A stretch of 51,578 nt of DNA, taken from assembly GCA_003693705.1 (NCBI GenBank), contig RBZT01000661.1, positions 1-51,578 of the forward strand. The letters are read 5' to 3'. Below are positions 1-8,860 of the stretch, one piece after another (position 1 is the first letter of the stretch; each line of letters opens with the position of its first letter). A program made the translations under genes and the position numbers. The notes below the pieces were generated by a model that was given only the letters and a program-made list of their open reading frames with translations, ran no database searches and was not told the DNA's origin. This DNA comes from Polymyxa betae. Lineage: Eukaryota; Endomyxa; Phytomyxea; Plasmodiophorida; Plasmodiophoridae.

Positions 1-653
1 ATTTCATGAATTCATCTGTATATTTCTCCACATCATTTGTTGTCTAATAAACATTTTGATTTGCACATTCTGAATTCACACCTTTCATTACTACTACATC
101 AAACTTGTCAGAGGAAAACAGCGAAAGTTGATTTCAGACAAAAGTATTATCTACTGTATGATGAATATTCAATCTTGCTATCTCATAGATCAGAATGTGT
201 AAGAAAATTGACATTATGATCAGGGTAGAGCTGAGTGAGGTTGAGAACTTCCCATACAGCAAACATCAACTAACTTTTTCAGTGATCATGTCAGAATCGT
301 TGTATGGTCATTCAGTTGCGTCGCGACATGTTGAATAGTGAATGCTGTGGTAGGGTTAGGGTTTTATGCAATGCACTCACAAGGAACAAAAAAACTTGAC
401 AAGGACATGATGTCCCATGGTCAGGTCACTACAGCATTATTCAATCACTGACGTTTGAGCTTATGTGGTATAACAGCAAAAGCCGATAGCCCATGGATCG
501 TCTTGATCGTCACCAGACGAGACGAGAGAAAATCGGAGTTGCGACCTGGATTGTGGTCTTCAGGTTCCGAGCCGAAATCGTGGTCGGCTCCGAGATAGTA
601 ATCGGTGATGGAATTGGATCGGAACTCATTGGTTAAATCGTTATTGTGAAGCC
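1..653. other. Intergenic / upstream region of the first gene
   Basis: No reading frame here looks like a gene; the only open stretch (37-219, plus) is about 60 codons with no recognisable motif. The last 100 bases or so, before the ATG at 654, should hold the promoter and 5' leader of the secreted Ala-rich protein, but I see no clear TATA box. A short telomere-like run lies at 351-365. Confidence 0.4.
351..365 (+). repeat. Telomere-like TTAGGG motif, two units
   Basis: TAGGGTTAGGGTTTT contains two overlapping copies of the TTAGGG/TTTAGGG type telomere unit. Two units can occur by chance, so this could be a vestigial interstitial telomeric site or nothing. Confidence 0.3.
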
Positions 654-1562
654 ATGAGCAAATCTCTGCTGGTCGCGTTTGCTATTCTGCTGTTTGCTTG
701 CGTTCAGGTTCAGGCATTCTATGACAGCATAGAAGCAAACAAGGCTCGCGCCGGAAACGCCTTCGCCAACGAAGCCGAGGCGAAAAAAGCGGCCGCCGCT
801 CAGGCAGCCAATGTCAACGAAGCCGCCGCCAACGCTGATGAAGCCGCCGCCGATAAAGCAGCTGAGAAGACCGCCGCCGCGAAAAAAGCAGAGAAGTCAG
901 CCGCCGCCGCCAAAGCCAAGAAAGCATTCGTGAACAAGTTCAATTCAGCCAAGGAGGCGGAAGCTTCGAAGGCGGCCAAGGCGACAGCGGCAACAGCGGC
1001 GAAGGAGGCGAACGCCGAGAAAGAAGCAGCTCGGCGTAAGACGGCGAAATTCTCACGCGCCAAGAACCTGGATATTTACTCGAAGAAGGCGTCCGATATC
1101 ACCGATAGCTTCGTGAACGACGAGGAGGCGGCCAAGACGGCGGCAAAGGAAGCGACTCAGAAGGCGACGGCGGCCAAGGCGGCCGAGGCGAGAACGGCCG
1201 CGGCAAAGCGCGCCTCTAACCTCAACGCTGCAGAAGAAGCCGCCAAGAAAGCGAAAACAAACTCGGCCGCCAAAGCTGCGCGTGTCTCGTCGGCCGCCAA
1301 GAATTTCGCGAATCGCGCCAACCAGAACAAGCAGGCGGCGAACAAGTTTGCCCGAAACAAGGCGGCGTTCAATAACGCGCGTCAGGCGGCGATGGGCAAC
1401 CTCGGATATGGAAAGAGAGGTTATGGCGCCTATGGAGGAGGACCTGGATTCGGATTTGGATACCCGATCGGATATGGAGGTGCTCCTGGGTATGGCGGCG
1501 GCGGTCTGGGATATGGTGCTGGCCCTTGGTCGTACGGCTTTGGGTATCCAAGCGCCTACTAA
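654..1562 (+). CDS. Secreted Ala/Lys-rich helical protein with Gly/Tyr-rich C-terminus
   Basis: A 302-residue single-exon frame. Residues 1-21 form a textbook signal peptide ending VQVQA, so the product is probably secreted. Residues about 25-245 are almost wholly Ala, Lys, Glu, Asn, Arg and Thr in short A/K/E-rich runs that should form a long highly charged helix without a strong heptad. Residues about 247-302 switch to GYG, GGG, GFG and PGYG repeats, like structural, cuticle, eggshell or adhesive secreted proteins. The ATG at 654 is chosen because the signal peptide starts there. The gene is visibly GC-rich and Ala codons are mostly GCC or GCG. AATAAA occurs just after the stop and again at 1599. 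It resembles LEA-like or ice-binding Ala-rich proteins in composition only; no family is recognised. Confidence 0.85.
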   Translation: MSKSLLVAFAILLFACVQVQAFYDSIEANKARAGNAFANEAEAKKAAAAQAANVNEAAANADEAAADKAAEKTAAAKKAEKSAAAAKAKKAFVNKFNSAKEAEASKAAKATAATAAKEANAEKEAARRKTAKFSRAKNLDIYSKKASDITDSFVNDEEAAKTAAKEATQKATAAKAAEARTAAAKRASNLNAAEEAAKKAKTNSAAKAARVSSAAKNFANRANQNKQAANKFARNKAAFNNARQAAMGNLGYGKRGYGAYGGGPGFGFGYPIGYGGAPGYGGGGLGYGAGPWSYGFGYPSAY

Positions 1563-1598
1563 AATAAATGGCCTTGAATCCTATTGTTTCCGTCTCGA

Positions 1599-1604
1599 AT
1601 AAAC
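1599..1604 (+). promoter_or_regulatory. AATAAA poly(A) signal of the Ala-rich protein gene
   Basis: AATAAA lies 37 bases after the stop codon at 1562; a second AATAAA (1563-1568) directly follows the stop. The spacing of the 1599 copy is typical for 3' end formation. Confidence 0.5.
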
Positions 1605-1753
1605 GTTTTCATCGGCTGGCAAATCTTGGGAGAAGTTGCGCAAGCGACAGGCTGGCTGAATGATGGTTGCAGACGATAACGTCACATAGTGCCAGGGACC
1701 TGTACGACGACGACAGCGAACACAGACTGACAGCTGGAACAAACGAACGGGAG

Positions 1754-2136
1754 ATGAAACCCAGCCGCGAATTTCAGTCGATGAGTGCCGAAGCCGGCAG
1801 CATGGCGATCACAACTCGCAGGAACAAGTCGTCCGGGCATCCACCCTGGGTTCCAGCAGCGAAATCAACCAAATCTAGAACACATCCGGGACACAATAAG
1901 TACGCGAATGAAGACATGATATGCAATACGATTGACCTGACGTTAGAACGAAAGATGGCGGTCTAACAGATGAAAACGAAATCAGACAAGCACTGGATGA
2001 GTTACGTCAAGAGCTTGAGAGAGTTCGTGATAACTCCAGACAGCTGCGAGCCGATATGAGAACTTGCATGACGATCATATGGTCGATGCAATCCAATCTG
2101 GTTCGAAAAGTGAAGAAATACAAAGATGATTTATGA
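1754..2136 (+). CDS. Small two-exon protein ending in a coiled coil (hypothetical)
   Basis: Exon 1 runs to 1899 and is hydrophilic. A 47-base intron (1900-1946, GTACGC..TTAG) joins in phase to exon 2 (1947-2136). Exon 2 encodes a heptad-like helix (ALDELRQELERV, then RQLRADMRT) and a basic end (KVKKYKDDL) before TGA. The first in-frame ATG is at 1754; the frame stays open further upstream without an ATG, so a 5' exon may exist. The splice is inferred from phase and from the coiled-coil character downstream. No family recognised. Confidence 0.4.
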
Positions 2137-2228
2137 TGGAAAGCGAAACGGCGGCAGCAGTTGCACTCGGACGATGCCAGCATGGCCGCCGGCAGCGAAT
2201 AACGACGGTCTCGATTGGTCTTGAAAGT

Positions 2229-2695
2229 TCAGCGCACACCTATTCGAATATCAGAACCGATCGGGATGCTGTGCGTACAGAACGACCTCGTCATCAGCAA
2301 GTTTGGGTTCAACAGCATCTCTGCCGAACCCGCTTTCGGCAACGCCCTGCGAAGCTTCTCGCGCACCGGTTGATTCGCCTTGGCTAGCGTCACGACCTGA
2401 CATCCAATTATAGCGGAGTCGAGAAAGCGGTGAGTCCCACCAACCTTGTATTTTGGAGTAGAAAATTTCGAAAACCGAACCCTGGAAGTTTGAGAAGAAC
2501 CAGGCTTCGTTGACGACATGATCTCGATAACACGATGCTGCTGTGCCTTTTTCTGATTGGAATGTCAGAGAGCACGAACACGATAGCGGTTATGGAAACA
2601 CTGACAAAATAGAGCTTATCGGCAATATGAGAGAACAAGGCCAGGCCATTATCAGTTGTGACAGAAACGATCAGATGAAAGGGAGGCAGTCGCAT
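2229..2695 (-). CDS. Probable protein-coding gene, frame unresolved
   Basis: Directly downstream of the WD40 gene on the same strand. An ATG at 2695 opens a frame beginning MRLPPFHLIV with the stretch TTDNGLALFSHIADK, which recalls the first strand-turn of longin-type domains but is too short to assign. Further down, two frames both look coding. One, reached by a 53-base GTCAGT..ATCAG intron, ends GSDIRIGVR at 2229. The other, using a 48-base GTTGGT..GTCAG intron, contains EAWFFSNFQG and ends AQHPDRF. I cannot decide between them; a transcript would. Confidence 0.35.
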
Positions 2696-2713
2696 CACTG
2701 ATAGACTCTGTTC

Positions 2714-4287
2714 ATTATAAGTCAAATATATATCGGTCGTGCTGTAATACAGCTACCGTTGGAGTGACGCCTTCCACAGGAAGATCCAGCCAAAATAGCG
2801 GTGAACTGCAACAAAAGTTGTTCACGCAACTTTCAGTGAATCGGCGATAGTAGGAAGTACCTGGTGCAGCCAGCAGAAAGCGAAAGGAATTTCACACCAT
2901 TGGCCAAAGCGATCATATAGCCTTCTCCATTCTCGATTGATTCAATACCATAGACAGGACCTGACAGAAACCATGGGCGCATGTACTGAAATATTCAAAT
3001 AAGCGTACGATGGGCGTCGTACGACCATATCGGAACGTATGGTGAGCGAAGATTGAAGAGACGAAGGATACCCGAGTGAGTGCCGACGACGAAATGGTAT
3101 TTGTTGTCTCTACTCCATGTCACATTCGTAACACAATCCTATGAGCAATTCAGTAACAGGCTAAAGAGGCGATTCTCGAACTGACATTGACAGTTCGGGC
3201 TACAGGAATGATGAGCTCAGGTTTCTCGCAGCTCTGGCGAATATCGAACAGAAGAACGGTGCCTGAGAAGCAAAGAAGTCCCAATTCAGCCGGAAATGAC
3301 CACGATTCCGTACCTTGATGTGTCCCAGCTAAGATAATTGGCAAGTCGCCGTTTTCGTTTGTAGGATGCCATGCTAACGAATGTGCCTTGTATTCCGATG
3401 AAACATATCTCGACGCAGGCGAGATTCTGAAAGCATGTCATCACGAGTTCATTCAAAAGCTCCGAGCACATACCGAGTTAAAGAGATCGACCCAGAAATA
3501 TAATCAGGGTCGGGAATAGCGAGCACCGCGAACGAGCTATCAGCTCCAGTGACAGCAACGATGCCCAATAACGGAACCATCTCTAACTGAAATCGTCAAC
3601 GATGCGGTCGGATAACAAAGAATGGCGTTTGTGCATACGGACGATGGAGCAGGAAGCTGATATGGGCAGAACTCAGCCGATACGATGCTTCCCATCTGGT
3701 CGATTGCTAGACCGAGCTTGAACGAGATCTCGGCTTGCTCATCACAGCTCGTCACTTTATACAGCTTGAAAACGTTAATTAAGAGCAGGAAAGCCACGAA
3801 AACTTTACCTGAATTAAAGCCGGTTTCTGAGCAAGTTGATCATCAGGACCCGATTGTGAGCATAACATGAGATACTGCACATCTTTCTTGTCTAAAAGCA
3901 TTAAGAATATGGAACGTTCCGATTACAATAGCAGAAACCTGTTTGAATCCATTTGATAACAGTAATAGGGCCGCCGGCATTGATAAAAAGATCCGTCTTA
4001 TCGCTGCTAAAGCAGCGAAACGCTTCCAGAGACACCAACGAATCATGAACCTGGAAATCGATCGACCTGTAGTTGGGGAAGATGAATTGCTGAAGGTGGT
4101 CGTCGGGGAGATCGATGAAGTCGGACGATGAAGGACGGAACGATTCGAATAGAGATTCGGTGGCTGCGTCAATCTGGGGAGCGGTTTTAGCAGTGGTATT
4201 GACCGCCGCTACGTTTGAGGAAATCCTTCGTCTGCCACGTTTGGCTGCAGTTAACAGCTTCTCGTCGTTTCTATGATCACATATCAA
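2714..4287 (-). CDS. TFIIIC WD40 subunit (GTF3C2 / Sfc6-like)
   Basis: RNA polymerase III uses TFIIIC to recognise internal promoters of tRNA and 5S genes; GTF3C2 is one of its two WD40 subunits. Seen in order: FINAGGPITVIKW (matches the family's opening NVGGPVWALDW), then ALIQLYKV, LGLAIDQMGSIVSAEFCP, LGIVAVTGADS, GTVLLFDIRQS, a WD blade TNVTWSRDNKYHFVVG..LFNLRSPY near 3030-3140, and a C-terminus ending HDRYIFDL with stop at 2714. At least six introns of about 45-57 bases are needed. No ATG is found at the 5' end of the first exon (the frame opens with TTG at 4287), so it needs an upstream exon. That exon may be the gene at 4342-5585, only 54 bases away on the same strand. Confidence 0.7.
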
Positions 4288-4341
4288 AACCGCATAAATG
4301 GCAAATCAATGAGCTCGAAGCAGAAAAATCAAAACGAATAG

Positions 4342-5585
4342 TTAAACCATGCGCTCTCGAAAATCTTGATCATTGACCGAAAGACAAATTCTCAATTTGG
4401 CTAAATACTTGTAGCGCAAGATGGCGACATCGATTGATTCTCGAGCAAGTGGATTCATTCGAAAAGTGAGGTAGTTGATGATCTCTTCGATAGCGATGCC
4501 AGAAGTTCCGCTGAATGAACGAGCGATCGTATCGTTTTCCGAATTCTGAAAATAACATCATTGAGCATTCACAAACTGATCGAGCGGGTGTCAGATGATT
4601 TACAGGTAGAGACTCTTTCTCGACGTAATACGATTTGAATTCGTCAACAAATTTCTGATCCATATGAAAGGCCCATTGCCAGAGTATATAAAGAAAGACG
4701 CGACTCGAAGCTGGTTTATAGGTCCCCATTAGCGACCCGGACATGTTGCCCTGAAAGAAGGAATATCAAACACGACGTCCAGCAGAACCAGCAGTATCAC
4801 TTGCATTGTTGATGTCCAGAAAATCAGAGAGTTGCATCTGGGAGATATCCATCCGCATGCAGATGAATTTGATACGTGCCCGAAGGTCGGCACGCTTCAT
4901 CTTGCAGTATTTGAGAGCAGCTGGATCCTTCGGAACCCGAACTAACAGGCACAATTTGCAATCAATTTATGGGAATAGAATTCAGAAAGCAGAAGAAAGT
5001 CGACAATTTGCACACACAATGATGGAAAACGGCAAATGAAAAAAAAGAAACAAAAAAAAGATTTTTTCACCTTTTGCAATCTTACTCGTCTCGGGTCGAT
5101 GGATCTTCTGGAAATAGGGACAGCTTAAAGCAGCTTTCTTCGATTCCGATATCTCCGGTTCATGTTCAGGCTCAGGTATGGTCTCATTCGTTTCGTCCTT
5201 ATCGGGTTCTTTATCAACAGAATCAAATGCTTTCTGAGACAATCGACTGCTGGATCTTCGAGGTCGTTTTATGGCAGCAGGCGGCGGCTCATCAGAAACG
5301 ATTTCAAACTGCACGAGCAAATCTTATAATACTGAATATGTTGACAGATGGTTATGAAACCTCATCATCCTGATCGTCGTCAGAATCGTCGTCGGAACCT
5401 GATAGGGCTCGCTTCTTTCCTCTTCTGCTTCTCCGTTTCGGCGCCTTCACAACCAAGATCGGCTGATCGTCTTCGCTGGACGATTGTTCGGGACTGGATT
5501 CAATTTCCTCCTCCTCCTCTTCTTCCTCGGAAGTCTGTAGCAGCTCACGCCTTCCACGCCTGCCTGATCGACGCTTCGGCGGCAT
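4342..5585 (-). CDS. Nuclear-type acidic/basic protein with DUF7726-like helical domain
   Basis: The start MPPKRRSGRRGRRE at 5585 is followed by a Glu-rich tract, a second basic patch and an acidic tract (exon 1 to 5361). A 52-base intron leads to FEIVSDEPPP and a charged linker. The third part has CKMKRADLRARIKFICMRM, MQLSDFL and SGSLMGTYKPASS. That order (short helix, 'S.FL', 'SG..GTY..A', aromatic helix) resembles the DUF7726 / homeodomain-like DNA-binding domain common in fungal proteins. A last exon has GTSGIAIEEIINYLTFRM and stops at 4342. The junction at 4751-4771 fits only as a 21-base intron or a sequence error. The gene could be the N-terminal half of the GTF3C2-like gene: donor GTATTT near 4410 to acceptor near 4275 keeps frame. 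Confidence 0.55.
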
Positions 5586-5983
5586 CGAGCTCAACAGAAA
5601 TGACAAATTCTCCGCAATTCCCTCTCTGGTCAGAAACGAACTGAACGAATCTCATTTGATGGACGGCAGATGCATCGTTTAGGGAACCATTTCAATGAAC
5701 CTGTGATTTACAGTCTAAGCTCTGTCCTGCCTTTAGGACATCGTAAGGATCGGGTCTAGAATCGTGATGAACGACCATTGCCTCATAACCGATAATTTAC
5801 AGTTATGCCAAAGCAACTGTCAAGATTTTAATTGGTTCTTTATTTACTTCAACTAAGATTTATTCTAGTCTTGAAGATCTTGAAGCACCAAGCTGAATTA
5901 TAATTTTCACAAGAACTTGTCAGCAATATTGGAACTGTTCAGGGATAGCAACTTCTGATAGCGTGTCCAGTGTCCCCATCCCG
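5586..5983. other. Intergenic spacer
   Basis: About 400 bases between the start of the acidic/basic gene and the end of the membrane-protein gene, both on the minus strand. It should hold the promoter of the former and the 3' end of the latter. No open frame or repeat stands out. Confidence 0.4.
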
Positions 5984-6422
5984 TTATCCTAAGTAAAACC
6001 ACCAAACGGAAATTGCAAGCACGATGAGAACCAGGAAGCTAAGTGCTTCGAAAGTCAGCAACAACCTGCGACTTCTCTTCTGTATGCCAGCAACATTGGT
6101 AGATAGAGCATCTTTGGTTACCATAAATTCTACCAAAGCCGCCTGACGGGTAGTATAATGAGGTGTTAAAGGAGTGGCTGGCATCATGATAATTGTTGAA
6201 TACAGGAATGATCTCAATGCAAATTGATATAATAAATTTTGATACTGGAAACCGAGGCTCCAAAGATCAGGATATTAAACAGGGGTAGCCACACCGTCGA
6301 AACAAAGACTTTCCAGAACTGAAATCCAAAATGATGACAATCGGTACTATGGAAGCCATCAAAGTCAAAGCTATCGTTCCCGGATATGTGAATAATCCCA
6401 GCGATTGATAAAAAAACAACAT
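5984..6422 (-). CDS. Small multi-pass membrane protein (unknown)
   Basis: The ATG at 6422 begins MLFFYQSLGLFTYPG, followed by the hydrophobic run ALTLMASIVPIVIILDF (membrane segment 1) and a basic loop. An intron of about 83 bases (GTGTGG..TTGAG) leads to a soluble stretch (MPATPLTPHYTTRQ..) and a second membrane segment (FEALSFLVLIVLAISVWWF) at the extreme C-terminus. The start lies only 48 bases from the SF3B4 stop codon. A shorter 29-base intron with an extra hydrophobic segment (VFVSTVWLPLF) is also possible. No family recognised. Confidence 0.5.
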
Positions 6423-6469
6423 GAAGCACCGAAAGATCAAGGAGCGAAATAGACTTAAGTTTAACGATA

Positions 6470-7576
6470 TTACGATGGTGGAGCGGGCGGCTGTGCTGGG
6501 AATCCAGGCGGAAGCTGAGGTGGGAATTGGGGCGGTACAAACTGACCTGGAGCGAAATTCGGAGGTGCTTGGAATCCGCCCGGGAACATGGGCGGTGGTC
6601 CATAACCACCTGCATACCTACAAAATAATAAACGAAATGTTAAACAAAGGCGAACTGAATGCATACGGCCCAGGCGGGAAAGGCATCCCTCCAAATGGTG
6701 GCATAACTGGAACGGTGGTCGTGGTTCCTGCAATTCCGGCAGAGAAATGCGAATGGACTCGTGTGGCTGTTTTGGGTTGAATGGCAGCTCGACTTCGCGC
6801 CAGCTGTCGTTCGGCGAATGTTCCATGGCGTTCGCCGTTCGTTCCTAAACGCGAGTTACGATGTGAGCTGGGTGTTCAGATCACAAATCTACCATCTTTC
6901 ATGAACGCATATGAGACATTAATCGGTTTCGAGCAGAGATATTGCCCGTCCATAGCAGTCAATGCTGCATCTGAAGCCTAATGCAGCTTTTCAGTTAAAC
7001 CGCCCCTTAAGAATCGAATAGAAACGCACCTCGAATGAGGCAAAATTAATGAAACCAAAACCTCTCGGGTTTCCACTATCATCATTGATGACTTTGGCAT
7101 TGAGTACTTGGCCAAAGGCACTGAACGTATTGTAAAGCACCTGTCGAAGGATTCAATACAATCATGAACGAATCTGAGGCACAGAACCTGCTCATCAACA
7201 TCGGGGTCGAGGTTTCCGACGAACAGATTCGCTCCAATGTCAAATTCTTCCTTCTCGCGAGACGATCGATTGATTCGAATCGACTGGCCATACAATTTGA
7301 CCATGTTCATGACTTTCATAGCGTAATCGGCGTCCCATTCTGTCCTGAACTCCACGAACGCGTAATTCTGGTGTTGGCTGGTGATCTTATCGGTCGGCAT
7401 GCAAACGTCGACTAAGCAGAATCAGAGAGTAGGCAGGGCCGAGATTCGTCATCCAGACCTAATGGCCCGCATTGGATGAAGAGCTCCCACAGGATCTCCT
7501 CTGTAACCTGCTCAGACAGATTACCGATCCAGAGCGTCGCCGCCTGGTTGCGATCTTGCTGCCTCTGTACCGACAT
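6470..7576 (-). CDS. SF3B4: Splicing factor 3B subunit 4 (SF3B4 / SAP49)
   Basis: Component of the U2 snRNP SF3b complex that tethers U2 to the branch-site region; nuclear. The start [20 protein letters not shown] matches the SAP49 N-terminus, RRM1 continues [14 protein letters not shown], and after an intron [20 protein letters not shown] and [10 protein letters not shown] complete it. RRM2 starts [16 protein letters not shown], carries [12 protein letters not shown], and ends [15 protein letters not shown] Pro/Gly/Phe-rich tail follows ([13 protein letters not shown].. to PAPPS, stop 6470), shorter than the human tail but of the same kind. Introns are about 47 bases; one splits the codons at DVDEQ/VLYN. 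The start codon is the first Met giving full homology; longer in-frame sequence upstream looks like leader. Confidence 0.9.
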
Positions 7577-7790
7577 GACGATTACAACCACGGCGACTAA
7601 ACCCCCAACGCCAGGTGGTCTCTCCAGAAGCAAGCTTCAATGCAATATCGCTCCCACGGACTCCGATTTCTTTGTTGATTTTCTTCGAGGTGTTTTGTTA
7701 CCTACACACCAGGAAGTTCGTCAGAAAGTCCCAATCGCACCTGAATTCGAGGATGGAGCCCAGTTATCAAACGTGCTCGGATTCTACTAG
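7575..7790 (+). CDS. Possible small protein, head-to-head with SF3B4 (hypothetical)
   Basis: A 71-codon frame starting [15 protein letters not shown] and containing FFVDFLRGVLL. Its ATG (7575-7577) overlaps the SF3B4 start codon on the other strand within the same CATG. If real, the two genes have no 5' untranslated spacer between their starting codons, which is unusual; it may therefore be chance. An alternative frame (to 7827) ends in a basic tail. No family recognised. Confidence 0.25.
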   Translation: MTITTTATKPPTPGGLSRSKLQCNIAPTDSDFFVDFLRGVLLPTHQEVRQKVPIAPEFEDGAQLSNVLGFY

Positions 7791-7929
7791 TGGTAGTGCT
7801 GGCATCGCAAAGCGAAAAGTCAAGTGAGATTTGCCCCATAATCAAGATCAATGCGTAATAGCACTACTATTGGGCAGCGACTGGCATCAGAGGAATCGTT
7901 CTACATTAGGGCGTGTTGAAACGCGTTGT

Positions 7930-8579
7930 TTATCTTGACGCGAATTGCGTCCGGACTAGATATTTGACGATGTGATGAAGCAGCTTGGTCGAATATTCAA
8001 CAGGAACGCTAGCAGGAACATGTAGGAAGAGACAAATTCGCTCAGCAGGTGCATTTCTTAACGATTGAAACAGCGAGTATTCACAAAGAAATCGGCCAGC
8101 ATCGCTTGAAACACAGACTGGAACTGGCCAGGTCTCGGTTTGCGTCAAAAATTCCACCAGACTATTTAACAGCTGCTCATCAACCATATAAGCATCAAGG
8201 GCATTTTCGTCGTCTTCAGAACATTCGCCAATGTTATCAAGTGCGGTATAACCCTTGGAATGGGCGACTCTCTCTAAACCTAAATACGTTTTCTGATCAA
8301 CAATGGCGTCTGTGCTGGTGGACCTTGCTTACAATAGCATGGTCGACCGCTAACACCACAATGTATGACGATATCGGGCTTCAGCCTGGCGTGCATATCA
8401 CAGATAATCTCCTGTACCTGTCGATATTGCACAGGCAGCTGATAGGTCTCAATGACAACCCGCTGCACCTGCTCCTGAGATGATAATTCCCGAACGGCCA
8501 GCCAGGAAGGATTGCTATCGTAATTTCGAAATGGCCCAAACCCGGTCACTATAACGGTAACCTGAGAGTGAGAAGCCAT
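7930..8579 (-). CDS. Pyroglutamyl-peptidase I
   Basis: Cytosolic cysteine peptidase of family C15 that removes N-terminal pyroglutamate from peptides. The N-terminus VTVIVTGFGPFRNYDSNPSW is the family signature, followed by CGVSG. A phase-1 intron (GTAAGC..TTTAG, about 55 bases, near 8270-8330) then joins to LERVAHSKGYTALDN, the substrate-pocket loop. The second half has VSSDAGRFLCEYS with the catalytic Cys and LFLHVP with the catalytic His; the Glu of LERVAHS is the likely third residue. Length of about 200 residues is normal. Stop at 7930. Confidence 0.88.
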
Positions 8580-8860
8580 GATCGTTATGGTAGAAATTTG
8601 GCTGGCGGATCTATATATGAGTAACTTAACGAGCTTGCTATTGGGCTCACTCTTTTATTCCGAGATAGCAACGATCGTCTCAAGGTTGTTTGTTCTATTT
8701 CTGACGTTGGGCTGGCACCAGTGGTCGAACCTCTAGAGATTGGTCGGACGTTAGCGGTTCAACGGGTACCGGAACCGGCTTGGCTGTCGGCTTGGCTGTC
8801 GGCTTGCCTAATGGAATCATTCCAACTATTGTTACATTTCACTTTTATGAACCGATTTTT

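Noticed and set aside
800-1372. Ala-rich minus-strand frames opposite the secreted protein
   Set aside because: Low-complexity complement of Ala/Lys codons; the plus strand has the signal peptide and poly(A) signals.
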